Assembly (NCBI RefSeq): GCF_900155545.1
Contig: NZ_LT732526.1
Location: 2,153,747 to 2,217,746 of the forward strand
Direction: 5' to 3'
From: Clostridium sp. Marseille-P2415
Lineage (GTDB): Bacteria > Bacillota > Clostridia > Lachnospirales > Lachnospiraceae
DNA: 64,000 nt
Shown: positions 7,292-17,827 of the stretch, piece by piece
Layout of the letters: the number at the start of each line of letters is the position of its first letter
Position numbering within the stretch: position 1 is the stretch's first letter
Made by a program: the position numbers and the translations under genes
Notes under the pieces: model-generated
The model's input: only the letters and a program-made list of their open reading frames with translations
The model's database searches: none
Told to the model about the DNA's origin: nothing

Positions 7292-10200
7292 CTATTTTGA
7301 ATATTGTGGTAAGGTTTTTGCATAAGATATCATATCTAGCATACCTTTGTTATACTTTGTCCCAAAATTCTTCCTAATATCAACAATATCAAGAACCATC
7401 CTTTGCCTTGCGGTTAATCCTGCATCATTTATCATTGCTGCTTTCCCTCTACCTCTAAATGTTCTTGTTAATGCATGATCTTCTTTAGACATTAGCAATG
7501 CTGGACCATCAGCTCTTGATATACCAATGTCCTGATTGTATCTATTCTGAGCTACATGGTGCCCTACTTCATCTGCCCCTCTAGTAGCATCTACATCAGC
7601 AAACCGTCCGCCTAATACTTTATAGCCCGAACCCTTAGTACTATTGCTTTCCTGACTAACCTTACCACTAGGCGTAGTACCTTCTTTAGCCGGTGTTCCT
7701 CCATCTTTACCCTCACAATCAGTTAGAGCATTATATCCACTGGGATCATAATACACCACCGGATTGTTCGCACAATACGCATATAGGTTCAGCCCATCTC
7801 CACGATACACATCTTCTTGCAAAAATCTTCCAACCACCGGATTATAAAATCTTGCACGAAGATAATACTGCCCTGTCTCCTGGTCATACTGCTGACCCGT
7901 ATATAAGGTTCTGTTCCGGACTTCTTCTGACTGACTGCGGATAACTCCAAAGGCATCATACTCATAAAAGTTCTCTACCTTCCTCTGGTTCCCCGTTATA
8001 TACGCCGTATTATTCTTCTCATCCAGATGATACGCATGATAACCGTTACTCTCTGCTACCTCGCTGGCTGCTATTCCATAGCCCAGGATATATCTGTTCC
8101 CAACATTCCCAGCCTCGCCTGTTTCCGCCTGAAGCTCTCCATTATAGAAGATGAAACGGGAAACCTTTCCATTCACTGACTTCCCGGCTCTTAACTGCTC
8201 TCCATCGTAGAAATTCTCCAGCTTAAATCCATTTCCTTCCACTGCGGTCTGTTGACCGAACGGATTATAATGATACCTCCATTCCTCTCCGTTCCCGGCT
8301 TCTTCCATGATATTTCCCTGTTTATCATACCGGTACGCATAACTCTCCCCAGACATTTTTCTCTCTATGAGCTGGTTTCTTCTATTATAGCAGTACGTCT
8401 CTTTCCCCGCAACAGAGTTCTTCTCCATTCGGTTTCCACATAAATCATATATATACTGTATAGCTTCCCCGTCATACATCTCTTCCGTCAGACGGTTCAT
8501 CTTATCATAACGGTAACCAATTACCGTTTCCCTTGTTCCGGTCTCTTCCGATAATGTCCTTACTCCAGCCTTTGCCATCCGGTTCCCATTTAAATCATAC
8601 TCATACCGGAAATCAAACAACGGCTTATCATCCGCCAGAAAAGTTGCCAGACGGCTGATGTTCCCATCCGTATCATACTCATAAACGGTTTTCACCCCAT
8701 TTTGATGTGTAATAGCTTCCAGCTTCCCGTCTGCCCGGTGGCCATATCGGACGATCTCATTCCCAGCCTCCTCCCTGATACTGCTTAGATTTCCTCTCCA
8801 GTCATATCCATAGTGTATGGTTTTACCCGTAACATCTGTCAGGGTCTTAAGACTTCCATCCGGGTGATAGGTACAGGAAATAAGCGTCCGGCCAGAGGAT
8901 GATTTTTTCTTCAGCTTCCCGTCCGGCCGGTATTCATAGGTATAGCAGAAGCCACCTGCCACTGCCTTCTTCCTCATGCCGGATGTATCATATTCCCAGC
9001 TTCTTGTAACCGGATTCTTTCCTTCTGCATCACAGCCAGTCTCCAGAACCGGATTCCCATCCACATTATAGGTGGTCCTGATCTGGTTCCCATCCCGGTC
9101 AATATGTAACACGCTCCGGCCCTCTCTGTCATAATGGAAGGTCTCGCTGTTTCCATCCGGATCAATTATCTCACAGACCTTTCCCCGGCTATTGTAGCGG
9201 TAAGTGATTACACCACCATTGGCATCCGTGGTGCTGGTAACATTTCCCATGTTATCGTAAGTGTACTTCTCTTTTCCTCCGTCCGCATTATGAACGCGCT
9301 GAATCCGTCCCCAGATGTCTGTGTCTATACCGGTCTGATTCTGGTTCCCATCCACGATTCCGATGATCCGTCCATTGGCATCATAGGTAAATGCCTGGGC
9401 CGCCTTTTCCTGTTTTCTGCTCCTGGTAGTATGAATCTCTGCTTCCAGGTCATTGATTCCATATGTATATGTAAGCTCATTCCCATCTGCGGTCCGCTTA
9501 AATGACAGATTTCCGTTTGGAAGATATTGATTCTCTTCCAGTACAGTTCCGATACCATCCGTCCGGGATAGAACATTCCCATAATGGTCGTAAGAATACG
9601 TAAAGCTGTAGCACTTATTAGCGTTTTCCTCGGTCTGTGGTAATATTTCCCTCTCCAGTCGGTCATTCCGATCATACTCATACCGGAAAACCGGTCCCAG
9701 GCAGTCACTTACGTGAATGATCCGGTCCTTCAAATCATAATCATATTCAAGCTCCCAAACCTCTCCGCCTTTTCCCTGACGGGCGATCCTTGTAATATTT
9801 CCTGCCTTATCATAGGAAACCGATACGGTACGGTTAATCCCGTTCTGCTTATCTATCGTCCGTTCCGTAATCAAACGGTCACAGGAGTCGTATTCCCGCA
9901 GGATCTCATACCCCTCAGGCGTCCGGATCTGCGTGCGGTTTCCGTTTTCGTCATAGCTGTATCTGGTTACGGCAAATTTTGATTCTCCCTGTACCGGCAC
10001 AAGTCCACTATCCAGTTCTTCCTTCGTCTCTATCAGCCTTCCTGCCCTGTCATAACCATAATGAATAATCTGTTTTATACCTTCCGATATGCCCTTTTCT
10101 TCATAAATCCGTTTTCCCCGAATATCATAGCGGAACCGGATAACCGCACCCAGGCCGTCCTCCACCCGGATCAGGCGGTCTCTTTTATCATAAAAAAACT

Positions 10201-13200
10201 TTAAGCACAGTGCCGGTCCATCTTCTTCCCGAAGCTGTCCATCCAGATTCCAGTATCCACCGTGGCGCTGCTCTTCCACTTTGTTTCCATTGGCATCGTA
10301 GGAATAGGTTATCTTTTGGTAAAATACTTCTTCCCCTTTCTCCTTTGCCGGACGCAAAGTTTCACAAAGCTGGTTTCTCCAATTATAGGTATACCAGGTT
10401 GTCCGCCCCATAGCATCCGTTTTCCTGGTTGGATTCCCTGATATGTCATAGGTATACCCCGCCTGAATGCCTCCGTCCGGACCAGTCACCGTTTCTAAAT
10501 GTCCTGCATCATCATAGGTATACAGCCACCCCTCCCCGTCATCGGTCCGGGCATCATAAAATTCCGGCAGTACATGTTTAATCCGGTTCCCATTTGCATC
10601 ATAGAATATCCTTTCACAGCCTCCATCCGGATAATGGATCCGGATCTGATTTCCGTCACCGTCATAATCATAGACGATTCCTTCTCCGTTGTCTGCAGCT
10701 CTGTCGTATGCGTTGGGGTGAACCTTTTTCAGTACATTTCCTTCCCCATCCCGCATCTGCCTCTCATGGCCTTCGTCCGGATAGACGGTATCAATTAACC
10801 GGTCCAGGAAATCATACCGGTAGGTATACTCGCCCTTCTGCTCCTTCCATGCCTTGGGGGGATACATGGCTAAAAGCCTTCCCATACCGTCGTATAAGAA
10901 ACGAGACTCATTTCCTTCCCCGTCTCTTACCAGGGTCCGGTAATTCTTTGCATTATAACCATATTCCGTACGACCGCAGTCATCCTCTTCGGCCATCATG
11001 CGGCCCATGGTATCATATTCAAAACGGGCTTCCTCCCCATCCGGATAGGTAATGACAGACGGCATTCCGGAATTTTCTTCATAATGGTAAACGGTCGTAT
11101 TTCCTGCTGCATTCGTCTCCTCTAAAAGTCTGCCCTTCCGGTCATAGATGTAGGAATGACGGAACCACTTCTCCCCATCCTGCGCCTTTTCCTTTTTTTC
11201 AATGAGATTATGGTTTTTGTCGTACTCATAGCAGAATTTTCTTCCGGCATTATCTGTTTCTTCGACCAGATCATCTGATTCATTATAGAAATAAGAGGTC
11301 GTAAGCCATCCGTTCCTGTGCTCCTCTCTCACCCGGCCTGTTTCATCATAGGTCCGTTCTTTGATATGTCCCAGCCGGTCCTTTTCCCGTATCCGGTAAC
11401 CGTTTTCATTATAGTCATAGAAGGTTCCGGTTCCATCTTCATAAAGGATTGATACGATCTCCATTTTTTTCCCAATCCCATAAACAACGGTTTTATCTCC
11501 TACACTGCTGTGAACTCTGACCTGACCTTCCCCGTCCAGATACTCTGCTTCATAGGTATCCCCGCTGGCAAGGGTCTGAAGCACCATTCTTCCCCTGTTA
11601 TCATACCGGTTTTCCAGATAGGTTACCTTTGCCTGGTCCACTGCCCTGGTTAAGTAGCCCTTCTCATCATACTCATAATGGGTGATGCCCTGATCCATAT
11701 GGATCACATCAGTTAAAAGTCCGCCCTCGTACCGGTATTGCATGGTCCGGCCCATGTTATCAGTCAGCTGGACCAGATGTCCCGCTCTTATGGTTACGTT
11801 TAAATGATAACCGAGAGCAGTTGTGATCCCTTCCAGATTTTCTCCATGATAAGTAAATCGGATGGTCTGTTCGTTCCGGTCCATAATGGACAAAAGCAAT
11901 CCATGGGAGCTGTAGCGGTATGTCCGGTGCTCCTTCCTGTCTTTTATGAGCCATTCTTCATGATCCTTTAAAAGCTCAAACCAGCCGCAGCCATAGGTCT
12001 CATTATGCGCTTTCTCCCCATCCCATTCGAAAATCAGGTAATATCCTGTATCAAGCGTCACGTGGCGCCTGCTGCCATCCTGATAAAGTTTCCCTTCATA
12101 TGGGAAACTCCAGCCGGTTCCCATGATGCCTTCCTGTTTCCTGGTGGAATGATATTTTCTGGTGATACGGATGGACTCCCGGATATCCGGCAGGACAAAA
12201 TCCGTGGCACTTATCAGGAATGCACCGGAAGCGACATCCACCGGCTCCGCAATGAGCTGCCCCAGTCCGCTTGTAATGAAGTTATTCTGCAGGGACTGCC
12301 ATACATCAACCTTTCTGTCAGGAAGCAGAGCATCTGAAGCAACATCCACTACCGTTCCAAATGCGGTACCTGCCACTGTCCCCACTAATTTATTTACGAG
12401 TCTGGAATCAGATTTAACCAGGCCCTGTGCTTTTCCGATAAAGGCCGTACCTGCCGATCCCTTGAACATACCGAGCCCTGCATTGACCGCCATGTTCGTT
12501 ATATTAATGGTTCCTGTTGTCTCATATTCATTAATCGCTCCAAATATGACGGAACCTCCTGTCTGGGTAACAAAATTGACAACCTGCGATTTAGGACACA
12601 TTAATTTACTGAGTTTTCCTGCACTGGCAAGATTCTTTAATGCCTTTCCGCTGACTACATCAAATACCACATCGGTTACCATGGAGGCGATATTATAGAC
12701 ATTTTCATTTCCCATAAAGACTGTATCCCTGAGAAAGTTCGCAGGCCTGGAGGCATCCAGCGCATTTACCTTACTGTATCCATCCAATCCTTCCGCCATA
12801 TCCGCCACCGCAAAGGTCGCTTTTACACCTGCTGCCACTAACAACGGGGCGGATGCTCCGCCGGTACATACGGTCAGGGCAGTCAGACCCACCACAGTGG
12901 CTATACTTACTACACCGTTAAAAAATTTCTGCTTGCTCTGTTGTTTCCGCGCTACAAGTGCAGAAGTTAATTCGCTGTTCTGGGAATCGCGGGCAGATGC
13001 ATCATCCTTTGTCAGCTCTGCTTTTATATCTCCTGCCGAGGGCACCGCCTCAAGGCAGGAATCTGCCTTATGAGACACAAGGTCTGATTTAATATCTGTC
13101 CTCTCTTCCAGAGTGACCATATCATCTCCCCCGTCCCCGATCTGGAGCACTACCTTATTCTCTCCGGAGATCATCAGATTCCGGACCGGCACTTCCCCTC

Positions 13201-14470
13201 CGGCCATCATTCCCTTCTGGGTTTTTATATTGATGTCCATTCCGGTCAGAGAAAGGTATCCTCCCTTATTCAGTTTAAGAAGGATAGAACCACTGGAATC
13301 GGGAGCATAACTTAAAGCATCCGCTGTCATATCCATGGCGCTGCCGCTGGGATCTGAAAAACTCTTATTATCCGGATTTCTGCTCTCCCCGCCGCCGCTT
13401 CCGCTTCCGATGGCATGAACGGCAACTGCGCTCTGTTCATCATGCTCCGGAAAATAAATATGTACCCTGCTTCCTTCTTCCGGCATACAGTAAAAGCTGC
13501 TGCTTTCAATGGCATATGTGAAATATTTCAGCCCTGCCGCCGGCTCATAGACCGGATCAATATCAAACTGCACCCGTATACGGTTCCCGCTCCGCTCTTT
13601 TACCGTTGCCGGAATGCTCATTCCGTATATTCTGGGATTTTTTTCTTTTTCTCTGCGGAGGCCTTCCTTTCTGGAAAGCTCATAACGGTAAACCAATTCT
13701 CCCTTTCTGGTGGAAATTTCCATTCCTGTGACTACGGCTGATACCTTATGAAAGGAAATTCCTTCACCCATGTGCAGGTACCGGCGTGTATGAATCTTCC
13801 ATTGGGAGGCTTCCTGGGAAAGGATTCCCAACGGCTCCAGCACTTTTGCATAATGTGCCAAATCCTTCTCCAGGATATAATCCTCTTTATGGAGCTCCGT
13901 TCCAAAACAAATATCCGGAATGCCAAAATACACCTTTCCGCGGTCTTCAGAAGCATCGACCAGGAGATAGGTCCCAAAGTGGCTGGCAAGCCTGCGAAGG
14001 AACACCCAGTCGCTTTCCTCATACTGCAAAAGCATTTCAGGAATCCGGGCATCCTTTGTGATTTCATCCTTAACATCAAAACGGTCATAATCAGCAAGTA
14101 TTTTCCGTGCCACGTCCATATACGTCATAGCTCCATCCAGAAAGCTCCTGCTTTTTTCCGTACGCTCCCAATCCTTTGTATAGGAATAAGCCTCCAGATA
14201 CAAAAATGGCAGCCCTTTCTCCACTTTTAAATAGACGTTTTCGATCTTCCCCTGAAAAATAACCTGACCTCCGGTGCATTCGGTTTCCCGGATTATCACG
14301 GGAAGGACAGATGCCATATTTACAAATTCCTCCGCTTTCTCTCCATCTGTCAATAGCTTCATGGAAAGGAAGCCGTGGCTGTTAAGTGCCTGCGTAAGCC
14401 GAAATGTTTCCACTTGAATCACGCCTTCAAGTGCCAGTTCAATTTCCAATTCTTTATATGCCAATATCAT
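7292..14470 (-). CDS. VgrG-Rhs fusion effector with HNH/endonuclease-VII-like C-terminal toxin
   Basis: A 2392-residue polymorphic toxin. Residues 1-about 350 are VgrG/gp27-gp5-like (LLQYEESDWVFLRRLASHFG, then an OB-fold segment with YCMPEEGSRVHIYFPEHDE). A hydrophobic Ala/Gly-rich segment lies near 520-570. The Rhs entry domain (PVDVASGAFLISATDF, RKYHSTRKQ) begins around 730, followed by dozens of YD repeats to about 2150 that should form the Rhs cage. The conserved core ends QYYLRARFYNP...GRFLQED...NPVVYYDPSGY at about 2246. The 146-residue tip has EVGHHVAQNRYNQ (His 2304/2305), DGPALLMSKEDHALT and RGRGKA, a histidine-metal nuclease pattern. It starts at ATG 14470 behind AAGGAGG. Fusing spike and Rhs bypasses a separate PAAR. 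Its immunity gene follows directly. Confidence 0.9.
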   Translation of the reverse strand: MILAYKELEIELALEGVIQVETFRLTQALNSHGFLSMKLLTDGEKAEEFVNMASVLPVIIRETECTGGQVIFQGKIENVYLKVEKGLPFLYLEAYSYTKDWERTEKSRSFLDGAMTYMDVARKILADYDRFDVKDEITKDARIPEMLLQYEESDWVFLRRLASHFGTYLLVDASEDRGKVYFGIPDICFGTELHKEDYILEKDLAHYAKVLEPLGILSQEASQWKIHTRRYLHMGEGISFHKVSAVVTGMEISTRKGELVYRYELSRKEGLRREKEKNPRIYGMSIPATVKERSGNRIRVQFDIDPVYEPAAGLKYFTYAIESSSFYCMPEEGSRVHIYFPEHDEQSAVAVHAIGSGSGGGESRNPDNKSFSDPSGSAMDMTADALSYAPDSSGSILLKLNKGGYLSLTGMDINIKTQKGMMAGGEVPVRNLMISGENKVVLQIGDGGDDMVTLEERTDIKSDLVSHKADSCLEAVPSAGDIKAELTKDDASARDSQNSELTSALVARKQQSKQKFFNGVVSIATVVGLTALTVCTGGASAPLLVAAGVKATFAVADMAEGLDGYSKVNALDASRPANFLRDTVFMGNENVYNIASMVTDVVFDVVSGKALKNLASAGKLSKLMCPKSQVVNFVTQTGGSVIFGAINEYETTGTINITNMAVNAGLGMFKGSAGTAFIGKAQGLVKSDSRLVNKLVGTVAGTAFGTVVDVASDALLPDRKVDVWQSLQNNFITSGLGQLIAEPVDVASGAFLISATDFVLPDIRESIRITRKYHSTRKQEGIMGTGWSFPYEGKLYQDGSRRHVTLDTGYYLIFEWDGEKAHNETYGCGWFELLKDHEEWLIKDRKEHRTYRYSSHGLLLSIMDRNEQTIRFTYHGENLEGITTALGYHLNVTIRAGHLVQLTDNMGRTMQYRYEGGLLTDVIHMDQGITHYEYDEKGYLTRAVDQAKVTYLENRYDNRGRMVLQTLASGDTYEAEYLDGEGQVRVHSSVGDKTVVYGIGKKMEIVSILYEDGTGTFYDYNENGYRIREKDRLGHIKERTYDETGRVREEHRNGWLTTSYFYNESDDLVEETDNAGRKFCYEYDKNHNLIEKKEKAQDGEKWFRHSYIYDRKGRLLEETNAAGNTTVYHYEENSGMPSVITYPDGEEARFEYDTMGRMMAEEDDCGRTEYGYNAKNYRTLVRDGEGNESRFLYDGMGRLLAMYPPKAWKEQKGEYTYRYDFLDRLIDTVYPDEGHERQMRDGEGNVLKKVHPNAYDRAADNGEGIVYDYDGDGNQIRIHYPDGGCERIFYDANGNRIKHVLPEFYDARTDDGEGWLYTYDDAGHLETVTGPDGGIQAGYTYDISGNPTRKTDAMGRTTWYTYNWRNQLCETLRPAKEKGEEVFYQKITYSYDANGNKVEEQRHGGYWNLDGQLREEDGPALCLKFFYDKRDRLIRVEDGLGAVIRFRYDIRGKRIYEEKGISEGIKQIIHYGYDRAGRLIETKEELDSGLVPVQGESKFAVTRYSYDENGNRTQIRTPEGYEILREYDSCDRLITERTIDKQNGINRTVSVSYDKAGNITRIARQGKGGEVWELEYDYDLKDRIIHVSDCLGPVFRYEYDRNDRLEREILPQTEENANKCYSFTYSYDHYGNVLSRTDGIGTVLEENQYLPNGNLSFKRTADGNELTYTYGINDLEAEIHTTRSRKQEKAAQAFTYDANGRIIGIVDGNQNQTGIDTDIWGRIQRVHNADGGKEKYTYDNMGNVTSTTDANGGVITYRYNSRGKVCEIIDPDGNSETFHYDREGRSVLHIDRDGNQIRTTYNVDGNPVLETGCDAEGKNPVTRSWEYDTSGMRKKAVAGGFCYTYEYRPDGKLKKKSSSGRTLISCTYHPDGSLKTLTDVTGKTIHYGYDWRGNLSSIREEAGNEIVRYGHRADGKLEAITHQNGVKTVYEYDTDGNISRLATFLADDKPLFDFRYEYDLNGNRMAKAGVRTLSEETGTRETVIGYRYDKMNRLTEEMYDGEAIQYIYDLCGNRMEKNSVAGKETYCYNRRNQLIERKMSGESYAYRYDKQGNIMEEAGNGEEWRYHYNPFGQQTAVEGNGFKLENFYDGEQLRAGKSVNGKVSRFIFYNGELQAETGEAGNVGNRYILGYGIAASEVAESNGYHAYHLDEKNNTAYITGNQRKVENFYEYDAFGVIRSQSEEVRNRTLYTGQQYDQETGQYYLRARFYNPVVGRFLQEDVYRGDGLNLYAYCANNPVVYYDPSGYNALTDCEGKDGGTPAKEGTTPSGKVSQESNSTKGSGYKVLGGRFADVDATRGADEVGHHVAQNRYNQDIGISRADGPALLMSKEDHALTRTFRGRGKAAMINDAGLTARQRMVLDIVDIRKNFGTKYNKGMLDMISYAKTLPQYSK

Positions 14471-14528
14471 ATTTCATTGCCTCCTTTATCATGAGATAGA
14501 AGGTCATTCTCATCATTTGGTAGCTATA

Positions 14529-15167
14529 TCACTTATCTTTTTGTTTTATCAATTCATCTTTGTCATTTCCCCTGTTAGTTTCCCGACCGTCATGAAGACG
14601 TATATATTCTTCATTAATTTTCTGTTCCATATGTATAGCTTCACTGTACATTTTCTGTAATTCTTCCTTTGATATAATTTTCTTTACATCCAAATCTGCC
14701 TGCAAATAATCCCCCCAGTCTGGTTTAATATCATAAAAATCAGGGAGATAATAACATACTCTTGTACCATATCCGCCATCATAACTCGTGGAAACCTGCG
14801 CTGTTTTTTTATCCTCACTAATATCGTAGATTTCGACATTCACCTCATAACATTCCGGGTAGTACTTCCAACTGACGTTAGTACAAACCTTTATTAGCGT
14901 TGTTCCATATAAGGCTTCAGCGCCAGAATCAAATATAATTTTCAAATATTGTCTCCCGTCCTCGGATACGACGCTGACACTTGTGCTATTCTCTTTAAAA
15001 AAATCCGAATAATTGTTTAAATTTTCTATAACATCTTGCAATCCATTGCTCTTTGTATTATAATTCAGTGCGTTCCTTCCCCACCATATGAACATGATAA
15101 AAATCATGAGTGAAAGTATGCAAGACACTAATAGAAAATAAAATGTTTTTTTATTTTTTTCTATCAT
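14529..15167 (-). CDS. membrane-anchored protein, possible second immunity protein
   Basis: A 212-residue protein with one N-terminal membrane helix (FYFLLVSCILSLMIFIMFIWWG, about 9-30) and an outside domain rich in strands (SVSVVSEDGRQYLKIIF, VCTNVSWKYYPECYEVNVEIYDI), ending in a charged Lys/Asp tail. Two cysteines in the outer domain may pair. It lies between the lipoprotein (15277-16431) and the Rhs gene. No family is recognised. An extracytoplasmic anchor next to effector genes suggests protection against a toxin acting at the cell surface, most simply the toxin-44 effector two genes upstream. ATG 15167 follows GGGGAAG. Confidence 0.5.
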   Translation of the reverse strand: MIEKNKKTFYFLLVSCILSLMIFIMFIWWGRNALNYNTKSNGLQDVIENLNNYSDFFKENSTSVSVVSEDGRQYLKIIFDSGAEALYGTTLIKVCTNVSWKYYPECYEVNVEIYDISEDKKTAQVSTSYDGGYGTRVCYYLPDFYDIKPDWGDYLQADLDVKKIISKEELQKMYSEAIHMEQKINEEYIRLHDGRETNRGNDKDELIKQKDK

Positions 15168-15276
15168 GTCAGAAGCTTCCCCATTGTTTCATTTCTAAGA
15201 TAAGGTCCCCCACTAAAAAGATGATTCCTATGTGCATAGATTCCTTCCCGACCATTACCGAAAGTTATATCATTCC

Positions 15277-16431
15277 TCAATTTGTTTCCGGAATCAAAAC
15301 ACAGCGAGTTACTTTCACATTACTGCCAATATCCTTCTCTGTAAATGTAACTTCCGGAAGCCCGTCAAACTCTTTATAGCTAATTTTACCTTCCGGATCG
15401 GTAATTTTGATATACCTTTTTTTGCTTCCAATATAGGAATCTAATTCCACCTCTGACCATCCCAATTGTTTTGTCTGTTTTTTATTTTTAACCGTGAGGC
15501 CACAAAAATTCCAATAACCAGCATAATAATCCGTTTTATTTCCGTGGTATCCTTCGTAAGATAAATCCGATATACTTGTATAGATCTCATTTTTCATTTT
15601 ATAAGTACCAACTGGCAAATCCTTTCCCACCTTATACATTCCTGTGGCAAAAACCAGCTTTCCTTTCTCCCCATCTTCTCCCTGGTACCGAATGGGAGAA
15701 ATTTTTGGCTCTTGATCCAATGAAATTAAGATACATCCCTCTAAATTTACAGCTAATTCATCTCTAATAGTCACATATCCAAAACGACTGATTGCTCCAA
15801 TTAATTCATCTCTCTCGTTTGATATCGCGCTGCTTCCCTCTAATATTCCCATTGAAAGTACAAAATACTCTCCCTCAGGTATTTCTTCCCCAACTTTGTA
15901 TGAGCCTTCATAATATATTCCGTCACGACTGGGCAGCGAAAAGTCAAACTTATCTATCGGAGTCATAAAAGTACCATCGTCTATAGAAACTATATCTCCT
16001 TCATTTAATAAAAAATATGACAGAGAACTAAGCCAACGATCTTCTTTATTCTCGTCCTTCCTATTTACTGTGACATCAAGCGTATAACCATCATCTATAT
16101 TTTTGCCTAGATAAAGCCCTTCTTGAATATCTTTACCGACGGTATATTTTCCCGCCTTTATCCATTCCCCCGACCAACTATCAATTTGCAGTAGTCTCCT
16201 TTTCTTTTGTTTTTCATTCTCCCTGTAATAATCCCAATATCCATCTACCTGCTCTGCCATCTCTCTAACATCATAACCGCCATAAATATCATATCCGTTT
16301 CCCTCATCCTCTGAATATTTAAAACGCACCTCTGGCGGAGGATTTCCAAAGCACCCTGTCAGAGTAATTAAAACAGAAAACCATAGTAGAATAATTGACA
16401 ATTTACCTGTTTTTCTTTTTACGACGAGCAT
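15277..16431 (-). CDS. lipoprotein with repeated G-Y-x-V-G motifs, candidate immunity protein
   Basis: About 384 residues. A basic N-terminus and hydrophobic helix lead to the lipobox LTGC, so the mature protein should be lipid-anchored outside the membrane. Three repeats of a small motif are visible: GKYTVGKDIQEGLY, GSYKVGEEIPEGEY and GMYKVGKDLPVGTY. Each begins a strand-rich unit, as in other Gram-positive surface proteins with this 'x-Y-x-V-G-x-D-I-P-x-G-x-Y' pattern. The gene overlaps the end of the toxin-44 effector by about 30 bases, indicating translational coupling. The simplest reading is immunity against that effector at the cell surface. Direct evidence is positional. Start ATG 16431; a TTG one codon earlier is possible. 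Confidence 0.6.
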   Translation of the reverse strand: MLVVKRKTGKLSIILLWFSVLITLTGCFGNPPPEVRFKYSEDEGNGYDIYGGYDVREMAEQVDGYWDYYRENEKQKKRRLLQIDSWSGEWIKAGKYTVGKDIQEGLYLGKNIDDGYTLDVTVNRKDENKEDRWLSSLSYFLLNEGDIVSIDDGTFMTPIDKFDFSLPSRDGIYYEGSYKVGEEIPEGEYFVLSMGILEGSSAISNERDELIGAISRFGYVTIRDELAVNLEGCILISLDQEPKISPIRYQGEDGEKGKLVFATGMYKVGKDLPVGTYKMKNEIYTSISDLSYEGYHGNKTDYYAGYWNFCGLTVKNKKQTKQLGWSEVELDSYIGSKKRYIKITDPEGKISYKEFDGLPEVTFTEKDIGSNVKVTRCVLIPETN

Positions 16432-17827
16432 CAATCCCCTCCTGTATCATTTCTGCATCAGACTGTGTTCCCTCATTTGTATTATCGCCATAATTCCCTG
16501 TGAGAACACTTTGTAAATATTTTGCTGCTGCCTCTTTTTTATCTTTATCTTTTATCAGGTCTGAAAGTAATTGTGCTGCTCCTGCCCCATATTTTAAAAC
16601 TGCATCATCCACCGGTGTTGTGAAATATTCGTCTCCTACATACCCATACAGCCAGTTTCCTGCATAATCCGGCTCAAAATATCCTCCTCCCTCTTTTGGC
16701 CAGGGTGCTGCCCAAATGGAAAATCCAGATGAAATCGTTGTTCCTGGGTACCTGAAACCTCTGGATTTTAAATCTATAGGGTTGTCGGTGTACACCATAT
16801 TAAAAAAGTTTACCAAATCATTCTTATGACCTGTAACAGCTTCCATAGAACTTAATTCTTCACCTAATTCTTCTAAATCGCTTATAATATTAGTATTAGC
16901 AAACAGTTCATGAATCCTATCCATATCTTTTTGTGAAATTTCCTCACCCCTCTCATATTTATCTCGAATTACTTTATAATTATCAAATTCCTCTTTATAC
17001 TTCACATAAATTTTGTTTTCATATTGAGCGATTATCTGATCCATCTCTTTCAGATCCTCATTTTGAAATAATTTAGCTTTTGAATTCATCGAATCACTAG
17101 GAATAACAGAAAAACCCATTTGTATGTTTCCCTTAATTTTTTCATCCCAATGAAGCAATTGATGAATACGTCCCCTGACACAAGCCTCCATATTCTCCAA
17201 TGCAAGAGCAATTCCCGCCTTTCCCAACTTAGCAATCCCTAATCCCAAACCTGCCGCTGCAGTTAAAAGCTGCGAAGCCATATCATTATTATCAGAATCG
17301 TCCTGATTAGCAGATGTTTTTCCGCTCCCTGCCTCCGGCTGCCCTGACTCAACGATTTCGATTTCTCCCCCATAGATGCAGTACAACTTAGCACCGCCCA
17401 TCATAGGGCGTTTTCCACCAGTTTCCACTCCATCCTGTCCATGGTCCCATTCCTGCGCTATGATATGAGGCGTGCAGACTCCCACCACCTGCGGCACTCC
17501 TTCCTCCGCAGGTGCTTCCTGTTTCTTTTCCTTCTTCCCTCCGGTGAAGAAACCCATCACCTTATCTAAAAAGGTATCCGGGCAGGCTTCTTCTACTGCC
17601 TTCTGAATCTTTTCCGCCTCAGCAGCCGTACTGGGATTTTCCATGCTGTAACAGCCTCCGAAGCAGATCACGTTATCTTCACCTTTGCAGTCCTTTACGG
17701 TCATCTGGGCCTGTCCCCTTAAGAAAACTCCATGTGTTTTCTGAAGCACAACCTGACTTGCCCTCATCCCCTTGCTGCAAGTCGAACACGCTCCGTGAAC
17801 AACGTAAGTATCCGTCAATTCTGCCAT
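16403..17827 (-). CDS. PAAR-like (DUF4280) effector with a toxin-44-like C-terminus
   Basis: A 474-residue protein. Residues 1-about 160 match the DUF4280 PAAR-like pattern: YVVHGACSTCSKG, KGEDNVICFGGCYSMENP and a second Gly/Cys unit (PMMGGAKLYCIYGGEI), which would form a spike tip. A hydrophobic Ala/Gly stretch lies near 185-215. The C-terminal part has FFNMVYTDNPIDLKSRGF, then GNWLYGYVGDEYF and LKYGAGAAQLLSDL, the pattern of polymorphic toxin type 44. The toxin target is not established. The lipoprotein immunity candidate that overlaps the gene's end hints at an extracytoplasmic substrate. The start overlaps the upstream Imm11-like gene by 13 bases and has GAGGTGG ahead. The gene is the cargo of the VgrG/pentapeptide/Imm11-like set just upstream. 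Confidence 0.75.
   Translation of the reverse strand: MAELTDTYVVHGACSTCSKGMRASQVVLQKTHGVFLRGQAQMTVKDCKGEDNVICFGGCYSMENPSTAAEAEKIQKAVEEACPDTFLDKVMGFFTGGKKEKKQEAPAEEGVPQVVGVCTPHIIAQEWDHGQDGVETGGKRPMMGGAKLYCIYGGEIEIVESGQPEAGSGKTSANQDDSDNNDMASQLLTAAAGLGLGIAKLGKAGIALALENMEACVRGRIHQLLHWDEKIKGNIQMGFSVIPSDSMNSKAKLFQNEDLKEMDQIIAQYENKIYVKYKEEFDNYKVIRDKYERGEEISQKDMDRIHELFANTNIISDLEELGEELSSMEAVTGHKNDLVNFFNMVYTDNPIDLKSRGFRYPGTTISSGFSIWAAPWPKEGGGYFEPDYAGNWLYGYVGDEYFTTPVDDAVLKYGAGAAQLLSDLIKDKDKKEAAAKYLQSVLTGNYGDNTNEGTQSDAEMIQEGIDARRKKKNR

Noticed and set aside
7800-12200. Dense DNA-level repetition considered as a separate repeat array, and long antisense frames on the plus strand there
   Set aside because: The repetition is explained by YD repeats of the Rhs protein, and the antisense frames are shadows of this gene.
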